Origin: Verrucomicrobiota bacterium
GTDB taxonomy: Bacteria > Verrucomicrobiota > Verrucomicrobiia > Limisphaerales > CAIQOK01
Assembly: GCA_025363535.1 (NCBI GenBank)
Contig: JANYDP010000155.1
Coordinates: 1-22,418, forward strand
Reading direction: 5' to 3'
DNA: 22,418 nt
The translations under genes were made by a program, and so were the position numbers. The notes beneath the pieces are model-generated. The model worked only from the letters and a program-made list of their open reading frames with translations. It did no database searches and had not been told where the DNA came from. This document shows positions 8,139 to 15,579 of the stretch, piece after piece (position 1 is the stretch's first letter; each line of letters starts with the position of its first letter).

Positions 8139-8993
8139 TCATTTCGCGGCGGCCTTGGGCTTGAGCCGGCGCGCGCTCACGTCCTTCTTGTCGTCGAGCC
8201 ACGCCACGTTGGACTTGTCGTCGTCAAAACGTTTTGCGCCGACTTTCTTGATCATGGCGTCCGGAACCTTTTTCAACTTTGTGTAGCACGGATGATGCGC
8301 TTCCTTGTAAGGATTGTTCTTCTTGAAATTGTAGCAACAGATCATGGACCAGCGCGGATTCTCGGAATTGTTGCGGTCCGAGGCATGGAGCAGATTGCCG
8401 TGAAAAAACAAAGCATCACCCGGCTGCATCACACAATAAACCAGCGCCATTCTTTTCTTGGCTTCGTTCACGCGTTCCATGTCCGCGCCGGCCTGGTCGC
8501 CGGTCAGGATGTGATCCACGCGGCCGATCTTGTGCGAGCCTTTGAGAACCTGGAGGCAGCCATTTTCCTTCGTGGCCTTGTCCACGGCGATGGACACGCT
8601 GCACAGGTCGGGCAGCAGCACGCCGTTCTGATACCAGTAGCCATAATCCTGATGCCACGCCCACGCGCCGCCCACGCGCGCATCCTTCATGATCATTTTG
8701 GAATGATAGTGATACGCCTCGTCATTAAGCAGTTGCTCCACGGAGTTCACGAGCTTGTGGCAGCGGGCGAACATACCATAGACGCCGTCGCCGGGATGAT
8801 TCCACAGCGAGAGGCGAATCTTCGCGCCCTTGCCATCGTCCTTACTGAACGAGTGTTGATCCAACGCGCGATCTTCCTTGGCGGCGCGGCTCAACAGACC
8901 GATCTCCTCCTTGGAAAAAAGTTGGCGGACGATCACGTAGCCGTCGCGGTGGTAGTCGGCGATTTGTTTGGCGGTAAGTTTTCCTTTGCTCAT
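8139..8993 (-). CDS. Phytanoyl-CoA dioxygenase (PhyH) family protein
   Basis: Probable Fe(II)/2-oxoglutarate-dependent oxygenase of 284 residues. The facial triad is visible: His114 and Asp116 in WAWHQDYGYW, and a distal His203 in GNLLHASDRN. Arg214 (NPRWS) is placed to bind the 2-oxoglutarate carboxylate. The N-terminal DYHRDGYVIVRQLFSKEEI (13-31) is typical of PhyH proteins. The start at 8993 (MSKGKLTAKQ) is preferred over an ATG 14 codons upstream because family similarity begins here. Lys/Ala-rich C-terminal tail (KPKAAAK). PhyH proteins in environmental bacteria hydroxylate varied small molecules, so the name should not be read as phytanate metabolism. Confidence 0.9.
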   Translation of the reverse strand: MSKGKLTAKQIADYHRDGYVIVRQLFSKEEIGLLSRAAKEDRALDQHSFSKDDGKGAKIRLSLWNHPGDGVYGMFARCHKLVNSVEQLLNDEAYHYHSKMIMKDARVGGAWAWHQDYGYWYQNGVLLPDLCSVSIAVDKATKENGCLQVLKGSHKIGRVDHILTGDQAGADMERVNEAKKRMALVYCVMQPGDALFFHGNLLHASDRNNSENPRWSMICCYNFKKNNPYKEAHHPCYTKLKKVPDAMIKKVGAKRFDDDKSNVAWLDDKKDVSARRLKPKAAAK

Positions 8994-9109
8994 GGTGCGA
9001 TGGGGTTGCGGTTTAATGTCATGGTGAACGCGCAAAGTATTCGCCGCAGGCGCGGCAACTTCAACTCCAAATGCTGCCTAATTGCCTGCGGTTTCTGCCA
9101 CGGCGCGAC

Positions 9110-9718
9110 TTACAAAACCCCCAGCTGCCGGATGGCAACCAGGGTTTTCTCCGGCGTCTCGTGCCAGATCGTCTGCCAGCCGCGTTGCACACCGGCGGCG
9201 ATGTTTTCAGGACGGTCATCAATGTAAAGCAGTTCGCCGCCGCTTTTTCCAGCCAGGTGCTCCAACGCCTCGTAAATCTTCGCATCGGGCTTCATCGAGC
9301 CGACTTCATGCGAGTAGATGTAGCCGGTGAAATTCGCGAAGAACGGAAAGTTCTGGCGCACATGCCGGATGGCCAGCTCGTTGGTGTTGGAAAAAGCAAA
9401 CGTCGGAAACCCCTTCTGCCGCAGGGCCGCGTGCAGTTCGATCATCGGCGGAATGGCGGTGAAGATGTCGCCGAAGATCGCTTCAAACTCGTTCGCAGTT
9501 CCCGTGTAGCCGGTGAGGGAAATCAGCCGGGCGACAAACTCGGCCGTGGTCAGCTCACCATTTTCATAACGCAGGAGCCAAGGCAACTCATCCACAAACA
9601 GCCGCGCGAAATCCACCGGTCTGCCCGACTGCGCGGCGATTTTTTTAGCGGCGATGGCGTAATCAAAATCCACGAGGACTTTGCCGAGATCGAAGACGAT
9701 GGCGGAGGGTTGGGTCAT
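9110..9718 (-). CDS. HAD-superfamily phosphatase, YihX-like
   Basis: 202-residue haloacid-dehalogenase-type hydrolase. Motif I is FDLGKVLVDFD (9-19), with the nucleophile Asp10 and Gly at the position that is Asp in most HAD phosphatases, as in E. coli YihX (alpha-D-glucose-1-phosphate phosphatase). Motif II is FSNTN (109-113), motif III Lys143 in GSMKPDAKIY, motif IV YIDDRPENIAAG (165-176). The cap insertion after motif I has the small helical form of this group. A sugar-phosphate substrate fits the neighbouring isomerases but is an inference. The ATG at 9718 is chosen because motif I lies 8 residues in. No Shine-Dalgarno is seen. Confidence 0.85.
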   Translation of the reverse strand: MTQPSAIVFDLGKVLVDFDYAIAAKKIAAQSGRPVDFARLFVDELPWLLRYENGELTTAEFVARLISLTGYTGTANEFEAIFGDIFTAIPPMIELHAALRQKGFPTFAFSNTNELAIRHVRQNFPFFANFTGYIYSHEVGSMKPDAKIYEALEHLAGKSGGELLYIDDRPENIAAGVQRGWQTIWHETPEKTLVAIRQLGVL

Positions 9719-9729
9719 GGTTGGTAAAT

Positions 9730-9775
9730 CACGTTTCACTTTTCACGAAGGCGGTAACATGATGCGTGAAACGTG
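9730..9775. repeat. Short inverted repeat between recR and the HAD gene
   Basis: A perfect 10-bp inverted repeat CACGTTTCAC (9730-9739) and GTGAAACGTG (9766-9775) is separated by 26 bases. The left arm is followed by a related TTTTCACG. It lies 12-57 bases upstream of the HAD start, so it could be an operator pair or a remnant of an intergenic repeat. Confidence 0.55.
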
Positions 9776-9801
9776 AAAACATTCAGATGGCTGTCTTGGG
9801 T

Positions 9802-10398
9802 TCACAGCATTTCCCTCCGCCCTTCGAGCGCGCGGCTCAACGTAAGTTCGTCGGCAAATTCCAGCCCCGTTCCCGCCGGTAGCCCGTGGGCGATGCGCGA
9901 GATTTTCAGGCCGGGCCGGGCCAGTCGCTTGGCGAGATAGTAGCCGGTGGCGTCGCCTTCCACGTCCGTGCCGAGCGCGATCACGAGTTCCTTGATCGGT
10001 TCGGTCGTCAGGCGTTTTTCCAACTCCGCGATGCGCAGATCGTCCGGCTCCACGCCGTCGAGCGGGGAAATTTTTCCGCCGAGAACGTGGAACTTTCCGC
10101 GAAACGTGGCGGGTTTTTCAATGCTCAAAATGTCCACGGCACGTTCCACCACGCAGACCAGCGAGGCATCGCGGCGCAGGTCGTCACAAATGCCGCAGGG
10201 GGATTTTTCCGTGAGCGCGCCGCAGGTGGTGCAGAAGTGAATCCGTTCCCGCGCTTGCACGATGGAATCCGCGAGTTGCTTCACCGCGCCGGTTTCCGTC
10301 TGAACCAAGTGCAACGCGATGCGTTCAGCGGAGCGCGGGCCGATGCCGGGCAGCTTGCTCAACGCGGCGGTCAGGGCGGTGATGGGGGCGGGAAGCAT
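9802..10398 (-). CDS. recR: Recombination mediator protein RecR
   Basis: RecR works with RecO (and RecF) to load RecA on SSB-coated gapped DNA. The 198-residue product has the usual length and all domains: helix-hairpin-helix LPGIGPRSAERIALHL (16-31), a C4 zinc finger (Cys56, Cys59, Cys68, Cys71), a Toprim domain starting at LVCVVERAVDI (80-90) with Glu85, and the C-terminal GLPAGTGLEFADELTLSRAL (172-191) with the Walker-like end EGRREM. It is the last gene of the dnaX-ybaB-recR cluster, separated from ybaB by a heptamer repeat element rather than the tight coupling seen in most bacteria. Confidence 0.97.
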   Translation of the reverse strand: MLPAPITALTAALSKLPGIGPRSAERIALHLVQTETGAVKQLADSIVQARERIHFCTTCGALTEKSPCGICDDLRRDASLVCVVERAVDILSIEKPATFRGKFHVLGGKISPLDGVEPDDLRIAELEKRLTTEPIKELVIALGTDVEGDATGYYLAKRLARPGLKISRIAHGLPAGTGLEFADELTLSRALEGRREML

Positions 10399-10403
10399 AA
10401 AGG

Positions 10404-10492
10404 GAATGAAGAATTATGAATGAAGAATGAAGAAACAAAAACGTCGGGGCGGGCGCGGTAAATTCTTCATTCTTACTTCTTCATTCTTCATT
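10404..10492. repeat. Heptamer tandem repeats in two inverted arms (GAATGAA type)
   Basis: The left arm is five contiguous 7-nt units from 10404 to 10438: GAATGAA, GAATTAT, GAATGAA, GAATGAA, GAAACAA. The right arm (10462-10492) carries the same unit in reverse complement, four-plus copies. AATGAAGAATGAAG at 10419-10432 is perfectly complementary to 10479-10492, giving a 14-bp stem around a GC-rich loop. It fills the whole recR-ybaB gap. Confidence 0.85.
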
Positions 10493-10804
10493 TCAACCAA
10501 ACCCCGGCAGGTTCATGCCGGCCGTGACCTTGCCCATCTCGGCGTTGGAAATTTCCTTGGCCTGGCCGAGCGCCTGGTTGGCGGCGGTGACGATCATGTC
10601 TTCGAGCAGTTGCGCGTCGGACGGGTTCAGCGCCTGCGGATCAATCTTCACCGAGGCGATCAGGCCGTCGCACTTGGCGATCACCTTGACCGCACCACCG
10701 CCGCTGGTGGCTTCGACGGTGCGGGCGGCGAGCTGCGTTTGAATTTCTTCCATCTGCTGCTGCATTCGCGCAGCCTGTTTCATGAGTTTTCCGATGCTGG
10801 ACAT
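10493..10804 (-). CDS. ybaB: Nucleoid-associated protein, YbaB/EbfC family
   Basis: 103-residue small DNA-binding protein that dimerises in a tweezer-like shape in characterised members. The N-terminal helix with MKQAARMQQQMEEIQTQL (8-25), the AARTVEATSGGGAVKV strand region and the CDGLIASVKIDPQAL segment are characteristic. The C-terminal half includes LLEDMIVTAANQALGQAKE. It sits between dnaX and recR, the conserved position of this family. Stop TGA at 10493 abuts the heptamer repeat. Confidence 0.95.
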   Translation of the reverse strand: MSSIGKLMKQAARMQQQMEEIQTQLAARTVEATSGGGAVKVIAKCDGLIASVKIDPQALNPSDAQLLEDMIVTAANQALGQAKEISNAEMGKVTAGMNLPGFG

Positions 10805-10846
10805 AAAATTAGGAGCTAGGAGTTGGGATATAGGAGTTGGAAAAAA
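10805..10846. repeat. Heptamer tandem repeat (TAGGAGY type)
   Basis: Four contiguous 7-nt units run from 10810 to 10837: TAGGAGC, TAGGAGT, TGGGATA, TAGGAGT, followed by TGG and an A tract. The unit differs from the other two heptamer elements in the operon but the period is the same. No inverted partner arm is present. It fills the 42-bp gap between the ybaB start and the dnaX stop. Confidence 0.75.
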
Positions 10847-12628
10847 TCATGCGCGGACTTCGACGATCTGGCCTTTGAAAACTTCCAGCGCCTTTTGGAT
10901 CAGCGGATCGTTTTTGAAATCGTCCTTGTTGAATTGGATCGGGGAGGTTTTTTCCTTCACCGGCGGCGCGGCGGGTGCGGGTTTGGTCGCGGCGGTTGGG
11001 GCAGATGCCTTGGGCGCTGCTGCGGCTGCAACCGGTGCGGTCGGAGCAACAGGCGAGGGACGGTTCGACGGGGCTTCGGCCTTGATGAATTTGAACTGCG
11101 CGCCGGGATGACCGAGTTCGGACAGCTTGGTTTGAAGCAGTGCGTGATTCCGGGCGTTGTCCACCAGCGCAAGGTGATCGGAAAACTCGGGATCAAATCC
11201 GATGACGAACAGATTTTTCACAAACGAAACCGGATGCGCTTCGAGGAGATAGCTGCGGGTGAACGGACTCGCGCGGCCCACCGCCTCCAACATTTGCGCC
11301 CACAGCGTGTCGAGGCTGGAATCTCCGGATGACGGGGCAATCGCGGTCGGAGTTTCGGCCAAAGCCATCGGTGCAGGCGCGGGCTTGGCCGTTGACGCTG
11401 CGGGGGCGGAGTAGGAAACCGGCGCGGCGGCGGGACGGGAAAACGAACTCGCGGCAGGAGCAGCGGGAGTTGGTTGCGAAGTTGCACCGCCGTCGCGTAA
11501 CTCCTGCAGCCGCTTGAGCACGGCGTCGAGACTCACGGCGTTGCGCGCTTCGATGGCCTTGAGCAAGGCGACTTCGAGCAGAATCTTTTTCGAGACGGCG
11601 TCGCGCAACCGGGATTCGGCGTCGGTGAACACTTCCATGATGCGGGACATCGCGCCGGTGTCGGCCAGCTTGGCCTGTTCGCGCAACGAACCCGCTTCGG
11701 TCTCCGAAACTTCCAGCATGTTCAAATCGCCTTTGGACACTTGGAAGATCAGGAGATTGCGGAAATGGTTCAGCAAGTCGGACAACAGGCGGCTGAGGTC
11801 TTTGCCATTCTTCGCGAGATCGTGCAACTGTTGCAGCGCCGTCTGCACCTCGCCGCTGAGAACGGCGCGGGAAAGTTCGAGCAGATTGCTTTGTGCGGTC
11901 AGGCCGAACATCGAGAGCACGTCCGGTTCTTCAATTTTATTTCCGCAAAAACTAATGAGCTGATCCAGCGTGGATTCGGCGTCGCGCATTCCGCCGTCGG
12001 CACCGCGCGCGATGCCATACAAGGCTTCGGGCGAGATCTGGACGCTCTCGGTTTTGGCAATGCTCGCGAGCTGTTGGACGATCAGCGAAGTCGGGATGCG
12101 CCGCAGATCGAATCGCTGGCAGCGCGAGAGAATGGTCGGTAGAACTTTTTCAGGATCAGTCGTGGCGAACATGAACTTCACATGCGCCGGGGGTTCCTCC
12201 AAAGTTTTCAGGAGCGCGTTGAACGCCGCTGTGGAGAGCATGTGGACTTCGTCAATGATGTAGATCTTGAACGGCGAGGAGGCGGGCACGTATTTGCAGG
12301 TCTCGCGCAGTTCGCGCACCTGCTCGACGCCATTGTTGCTCGCGCCGTCAATTTCCAGCACGTCGAGCGAACGACCCTCGGCGATCTCGATGCATTTGGG
12401 ATCATTCTCGTCAAAGTCCGCTTTCGGGCCGCCGGTGCAGTTCAGGGCTTTGGCAAAGATGCGGGCGATGGTGGTCTTGCCGGTGCCGCGTGGGCCGCAG
12501 AAAAGGTAGGCGTGCGCGATGCGCTTCTGTTCGATGGCGTGGCTGAGGGTCTGCGTGACGTGCTCCTGGCCGACAACGTCAGCGAAACGCTGCGGGCGAT
12601 ATTTGCGGGCGATGACCTGGTAGGACAT
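10847..12628 (-). CDS. dnaX: DNA polymerase III subunit gamma/tau
   Basis: Clamp-loader ATPase of the replicase. From ATG 12628 the 593-residue protein starts MSYQVIARKYRPQRFADVVG. It has Walker A GPRGTGKT (45-52), Walker B IIDEVHML (124-131) and the Arg-finger SRC (168-170). The middle domain III follows, then a Pro/Ala-rich linker (about 400-470 and 525-560) and a C-terminal tau-like tail. The start is fixed by the family N-terminus; 19 extra in-frame upstream codons fall in the heptamer repeat. The zinc module that normally has four Cys between residues 64 and 80 keeps only Cys64 and Cys79, with the intervening stretch Asp-rich (ADFDENDPK). I see no obvious gamma-producing frameshift signal. 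Confidence 0.96.
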   Translation of the reverse strand: MSYQVIARKYRPQRFADVVGQEHVTQTLSHAIEQKRIAHAYLFCGPRGTGKTTIARIFAKALNCTGGPKADFDENDPKCIEIAEGRSLDVLEIDGASNNGVEQVRELRETCKYVPASSPFKIYIIDEVHMLSTAAFNALLKTLEEPPAHVKFMFATTDPEKVLPTILSRCQRFDLRRIPTSLIVQQLASIAKTESVQISPEALYGIARGADGGMRDAESTLDQLISFCGNKIEEPDVLSMFGLTAQSNLLELSRAVLSGEVQTALQQLHDLAKNGKDLSRLLSDLLNHFRNLLIFQVSKGDLNMLEVSETEAGSLREQAKLADTGAMSRIMEVFTDAESRLRDAVSKKILLEVALLKAIEARNAVSLDAVLKRLQELRDGGATSQPTPAAPAASSFSRPAAAPVSYSAPAASTAKPAPAPMALAETPTAIAPSSGDSSLDTLWAQMLEAVGRASPFTRSYLLEAHPVSFVKNLFVIGFDPEFSDHLALVDNARNHALLQTKLSELGHPGAQFKFIKAEAPSNRPSPVAPTAPVAAAAAPKASAPTAATKPAPAAPPVKEKTSPIQFNKDDFKNDPLIQKALEVFKGQIVEVRA

Positions 12629-12633
12629 TTTAG

Positions 12634-12714
12634 ATTTACGATTGATGATTGACGATTTGGGCGACGAACCGGCGATTTCTTCCAATCGTAAATCGCAAAT
12701 CGTAAATCATAAAT
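12634..12714. repeat. Heptamer tandem repeats in two inverted arms (AATCGTA type)
   Basis: The left arm holds ATTTACG, ATTGATG, ATTGACG and ATTTGGG in contiguous 7-nt steps (12634-12661). The right arm holds AATCGTA, AATCGCA, AATCGTA and AATCATA (12684-12711), the reverse-complement unit. The arms are separated by about 22 GC-richer bases. It lies between dnaX and the SRP RNA gene and ends against the A7 run that forms the RNA's terminator tract. Confidence 0.85.
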
Positions 12715-12721
12715 AAAAAAA

Positions 12722-12816
12722 GGTGCTAGGGTGACCACGGCAGACGCAGAGCAAACTGCCGTTGCTGCCTTCCGGCCCTCGCGGGGTTCGTAAGTCCACA
12801 TTCCATGGGCCCTAGC
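12722..12816 (-). ncRNA. ffs: Signal recognition particle RNA, small bacterial type (4.5S)
   Basis: The minus strand reads GCTAGGGCCCATGG at the 5' end and ends GGTCACCCTAGCACC, so GCTAGGG and CCCTAGC close a terminal helix. The centre carries the conserved Ffh-binding hairpin, GAGGGCCGGAAGGCAGCAAC, with the GGAA tetraloop and the following AGCA. The rest folds as one long hairpin with internal loops, as expected for the roughly 95-nt SRP RNA lacking an Alu domain. Immediately after the 3' end the transcript would have seven U residues (12715-12721 on the plus strand), a fitting terminator. Boxes resembling TTGAAG (12847-12852) and GATTCT (12822-12827), 19 bases apart, are a weak promoter candidate. 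Upstream of dnaX as in Bacillus scr-dnaX-yaaK-recR. Confidence 0.93.
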
Positions 12817-12936
12817 GGGAAAGAATCTGCGGCACGGGCGAAACGGCTTCAAGGAGAATCGCAGCTTTCACACTTCAATTTCAGGAAACAAAATTTCGCT
12901 GACGTGTCCGGCTGAAGCTGGCAGACTCATGCGCGC

Positions 12937-14082
12937 GTGAACGAAACCGGCCAGGCCATCAGCGCCTTCCTGTTCCACCCGGAACTGGGCAACGAGGTGG
13001 TGCCAGGCACCATCGCCGTGGATCGGACGGGGCTGCACTTCACTTCGGAACTTCATCGCGAGGAGATTCCGGCCAGTCGTCTGATCGCGGAGTGGGATGA
13101 ACACGACGAAAAGATTTTTTTCAAAGACACCACCCGGCCCGAACTGAACATCTACACGCTCGATCAATCGGTGCTCGAACGTCCGGTCATGCCGCAGTTA
13201 GCAGGGCTGCGCAAACAAGTCGGCGATGACCGCGGACGCCGGCAGTTAAATCGCAGCCTGCGGATCACGCTCTGGTTTTTGGCGGCCTGCATTTTGGTGA
13301 CGTGCCTGGGTTCCTGGGCGACCAGCCTCATGGTGCAATCGCTGGTGGCCAAGGTGCCGCCGGAATGGGAACGCAAATTCGGCCAAGCGCAGGTGGAAGA
13401 ATTGCGCGGCAAAATGGTGCCGGGAAATTATTCCAACCAGCTCGCGCAACTGTCCGCCCCCCTGCTCCGCGTACTGCCGCCGGACGCGAGAACGGTAACA
13501 TTTTTTCTCGTGGACGATCCCGAGCCGAATGCCTGCGCGCTGCCGGGCGGTTACGTGGTGGTGAACACCGGTCTGCTCGAACTGACCGAACGCCCTGAGG
13601 AATTGCTCGGCGTGATCGCGCATGAACTGGCACACGTCACCCAAAAACATCTGGCGCGAAAAATCGTTTCCGGCGGCGGGGCGCTGATGATTTGCAGCAT
13701 CTTCCTGCACAGCCGCGATTCGCTGTTGAACGTGCTGGGACAGGGTTCGGGCTTGATGGTCTTCCAAAGTTTTTCCAAGGAGTATGAGACGGAGGCCGAT
13801 GACGTTGGCTGGCAATATCTGGTGGCGGCGAACATTAATCCGCGCGGCATGGCCAGCGTCTTCCGCAAACTCAAGGCCTACGAAGAAGCGGAGAAACACG
13901 GCAGCGAACTGCCCCGCGCGTTTCAAAGCCACCCTGCCCTGGAAAAAAGAATCGCCCGGCTCGAAGCGAAGTGGAAAAAACTTTCGCGGCCAGGCGGGTT
14001 TATCGCCATGACCAACGCCATTCCTGTGGTGCGACCGGAGGATGCGCCGGTGAGTCAGGCTGATAAAAAACCGCCGCGCTGA
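12937..14082 (+). CDS. M48-family metalloprotease with N-terminal domain and membrane anchor
   Basis: Zinc-dependent protease of 381 residues. Residues 1-85 form a cytoplasmic-looking beta-rich region, probably a PH-like domain (GTIAVDRTGLHFTS, RLIAEWDEHDEKIFFKD). A single membrane helix follows at about 109-130 (LRITLWFLAACILVTCLG). The M48 catalytic domain (about 180-350) has HELAH (229-233) and the third-ligand motif TEADDVGWQ (Glu286). A C-terminal SHPALEKRIARLE block is typical of M48C proteins. The start is GTG at 12937; a nearby ATG is out of frame and soon stops. It converges with the FHA gene, 15 bases apart, with no obvious terminator. Likely role in membrane or envelope protein quality control, by family. 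Confidence 0.88.
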   Translation: MNETGQAISAFLFHPELGNEVVPGTIAVDRTGLHFTSELHREEIPASRLIAEWDEHDEKIFFKDTTRPELNIYTLDQSVLERPVMPQLAGLRKQVGDDRGRRQLNRSLRITLWFLAACILVTCLGSWATSLMVQSLVAKVPPEWERKFGQAQVEELRGKMVPGNYSNQLAQLSAPLLRVLPPDARTVTFFLVDDPEPNACALPGGYVVVNTGLLELTERPEELLGVIAHELAHVTQKHLARKIVSGGGALMICSIFLHSRDSLLNVLGQGSGLMVFQSFSKEYETEADDVGWQYLVAANINPRGMASVFRKLKAYEEAEKHGSELPRAFQSHPALEKRIARLEAKWKKLSRPGGFIAMTNAIPVVRPEDAPVSQADKKPPR

Positions 14083-14097
14083 AGGATTGACCTCCGC

Positions 14098-15456
14098 CTA
14101 AAACCATTCCAGCACTTCCTTCTTCGCCACATACAGCAGGCCGAGGATGCGCATGTTTACTGAGAGCAGATAGACGCTGAGAAAACTCCAGACCGCCTGG
14201 AAGCCGAAGGCCATGAACAACGTGGACATCGAGCGCGTGGTCAGGGAAACACTGCCGGCTCCGCCGGCAATAATGTCACCCAACCCTTGCACCCCGAAGA
14301 TCGAAGTCATCAAGATCACGGTGACGATGTATTCCGTCGGCACCTTAACAATTGCTGGCACGACGACCAGCGGATTCGCCGCCAGCGCCGTGTCCTTCAT
14401 GGCGGCGGCCAGAAACGCCATCGGAAAATAGAGGCAACCCAACACCACCGCCGCAATGATCGCCGCCATCGGGATTGCTTCCACCTCAAACCAGAGCCGT
14501 GCCACCGCCAGCCCAATCGCAATCCCGAAGCTCATCAACACAGTTCCCACGAGGCTGAAACAAGCGCCGAACAGTCCGTCCATTCCAGGCAGCTCCGGCA
14601 TCTGTTTCTCCTCCGCCGCCGTCGCGTGAATGATGTTTTGCATGTAGGAGAAGAAGTAGCCGAACGAGGCGATTTTCAGCAGGATGGCGAACCAGCCCAC
14701 GCGACTGAGCGCCGCAAAAAGCAACGTGGCCACAATCAACACCAACAATCCGGTGCCTTTGAACGGATAAATGAACGCGCCCGGAAGCCGCGCAAAAAAT
14801 CCCGGAGCATCGACGGGGCCGGAATATTCTACATGCAACTTCGTGCATTCGACACCGCAGCTCCGGCAGGTTTTAACTTCATGCCGGGTGTTGACGCACA
14901 GTTCGCAGAAGGTGCGGTTGCACTTATTACACAAATAATGCGCGGTTGACTTGGGATGAAACTTACAGAACCGCGCGCCGCCCAAGGTCTCAGCAATGAC
15001 CGGCACCAGCGGTGGTGCGTTGTGAGGATCGACGGGCGGGGCTTCCGCCGGAGCGGCATGGGCGGCTCCTGAGATGCGCAAGCCAGCCGGTCTCATGCGC
15101 GGAACCGGCGCGCTGGGGATCGCGATCACGTTGGCGGCAGCCGACGCGGCGGCGGGCACCGGCGCATCCGATTGAAACAGCAATTCCACACTACCGAAAC
15201 GCAGGGACTGGCCGTGTTCGAGCACCGCCTGCTGCACCGGCGCTTGATTGATAAAAGTTCCGTTGGTCGAACCCAGATCCTGGAGCGACACCTTGCCGTC
15301 CGCCACTTCAATGCGGCAGTGATTCGTGGACACACTCGGGTCGGCGATGGTGAAATCATTGGCGTCGCCGCGCCCCAGCGAATTGAGGCCGGGCTTGAGT
15401 TGAATCTCCCAAGTTTGCGGCGTGTTGGGGTTGACCACCAGACGGTGCGCGCTCAT
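14098..15456 (-). CDS. FHA domain, zinc-finger and multi-pass membrane protein
   Basis: 452-residue protein with three parts. Residues 5-95 are an FHA phosphothreonine-binding domain: GRGDANDFTIADPSVSTNHC (28-47) and LQDLGSTNGTFIN (58-70). After a Pro/Ala linker, residues 162-205 hold a Cys/His-rich zinc-binding region of B-box-like spacing (Cys164, His167, Cys176, Cys179, Cys184, Cys187, Cys197, Cys200, Cys204). Residues 235-445 contain about six hydrophobic helices resembling Yip1/DUF4013-type membrane domains. FHA domains bind phosphothreonine peptides, so it may be a membrane receptor in Ser/Thr-kinase signalling, but no kinase gene is in the window. The start ATG at 15456 is clear, since the FHA fold begins at residue 5. 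Confidence 0.8.
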   Translation of the reverse strand: MSAHRLVVNPNTPQTWEIQLKPGLNSLGRGDANDFTIADPSVSTNHCRIEVADGKVSLQDLGSTNGTFINQAPVQQAVLEHGQSLRFGSVELLFQSDAPVPAAASAAANVIAIPSAPVPRMRPAGLRISGAAHAAPAEAPPVDPHNAPPLVPVIAETLGGARFCKFHPKSTAHYLCNKCNRTFCELCVNTRHEVKTCRSCGVECTKLHVEYSGPVDAPGFFARLPGAFIYPFKGTGLLVLIVATLLFAALSRVGWFAILLKIASFGYFFSYMQNIIHATAAEEKQMPELPGMDGLFGACFSLVGTVLMSFGIAIGLAVARLWFEVEAIPMAAIIAAVVLGCLYFPMAFLAAAMKDTALAANPLVVVPAIVKVPTEYIVTVILMTSIFGVQGLGDIIAGGAGSVSLTTRSMSTLFMAFGFQAVWSFLSVYLLSVNMRILGLLYVAKKEVLEWF

Positions 15457-15579
15457 AACAAAGTTTTTTCTCCGAGTTCGGTTGCTGAATGGCAGTTTTT
15501 ATACCCGTCCGCCACCGGCGTTGTCGAACAAAATCAACAAGCCTCCACAAGAAGCCGCAAAATGGATCAGAAACGCCAA

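Noticed and set aside
12442..12852. Open frame covering the SRP RNA and the start of dnaX
   Set aside because: Its translation derives from the structured RNA, the heptamer repeat and an out-of-frame part of dnaX.
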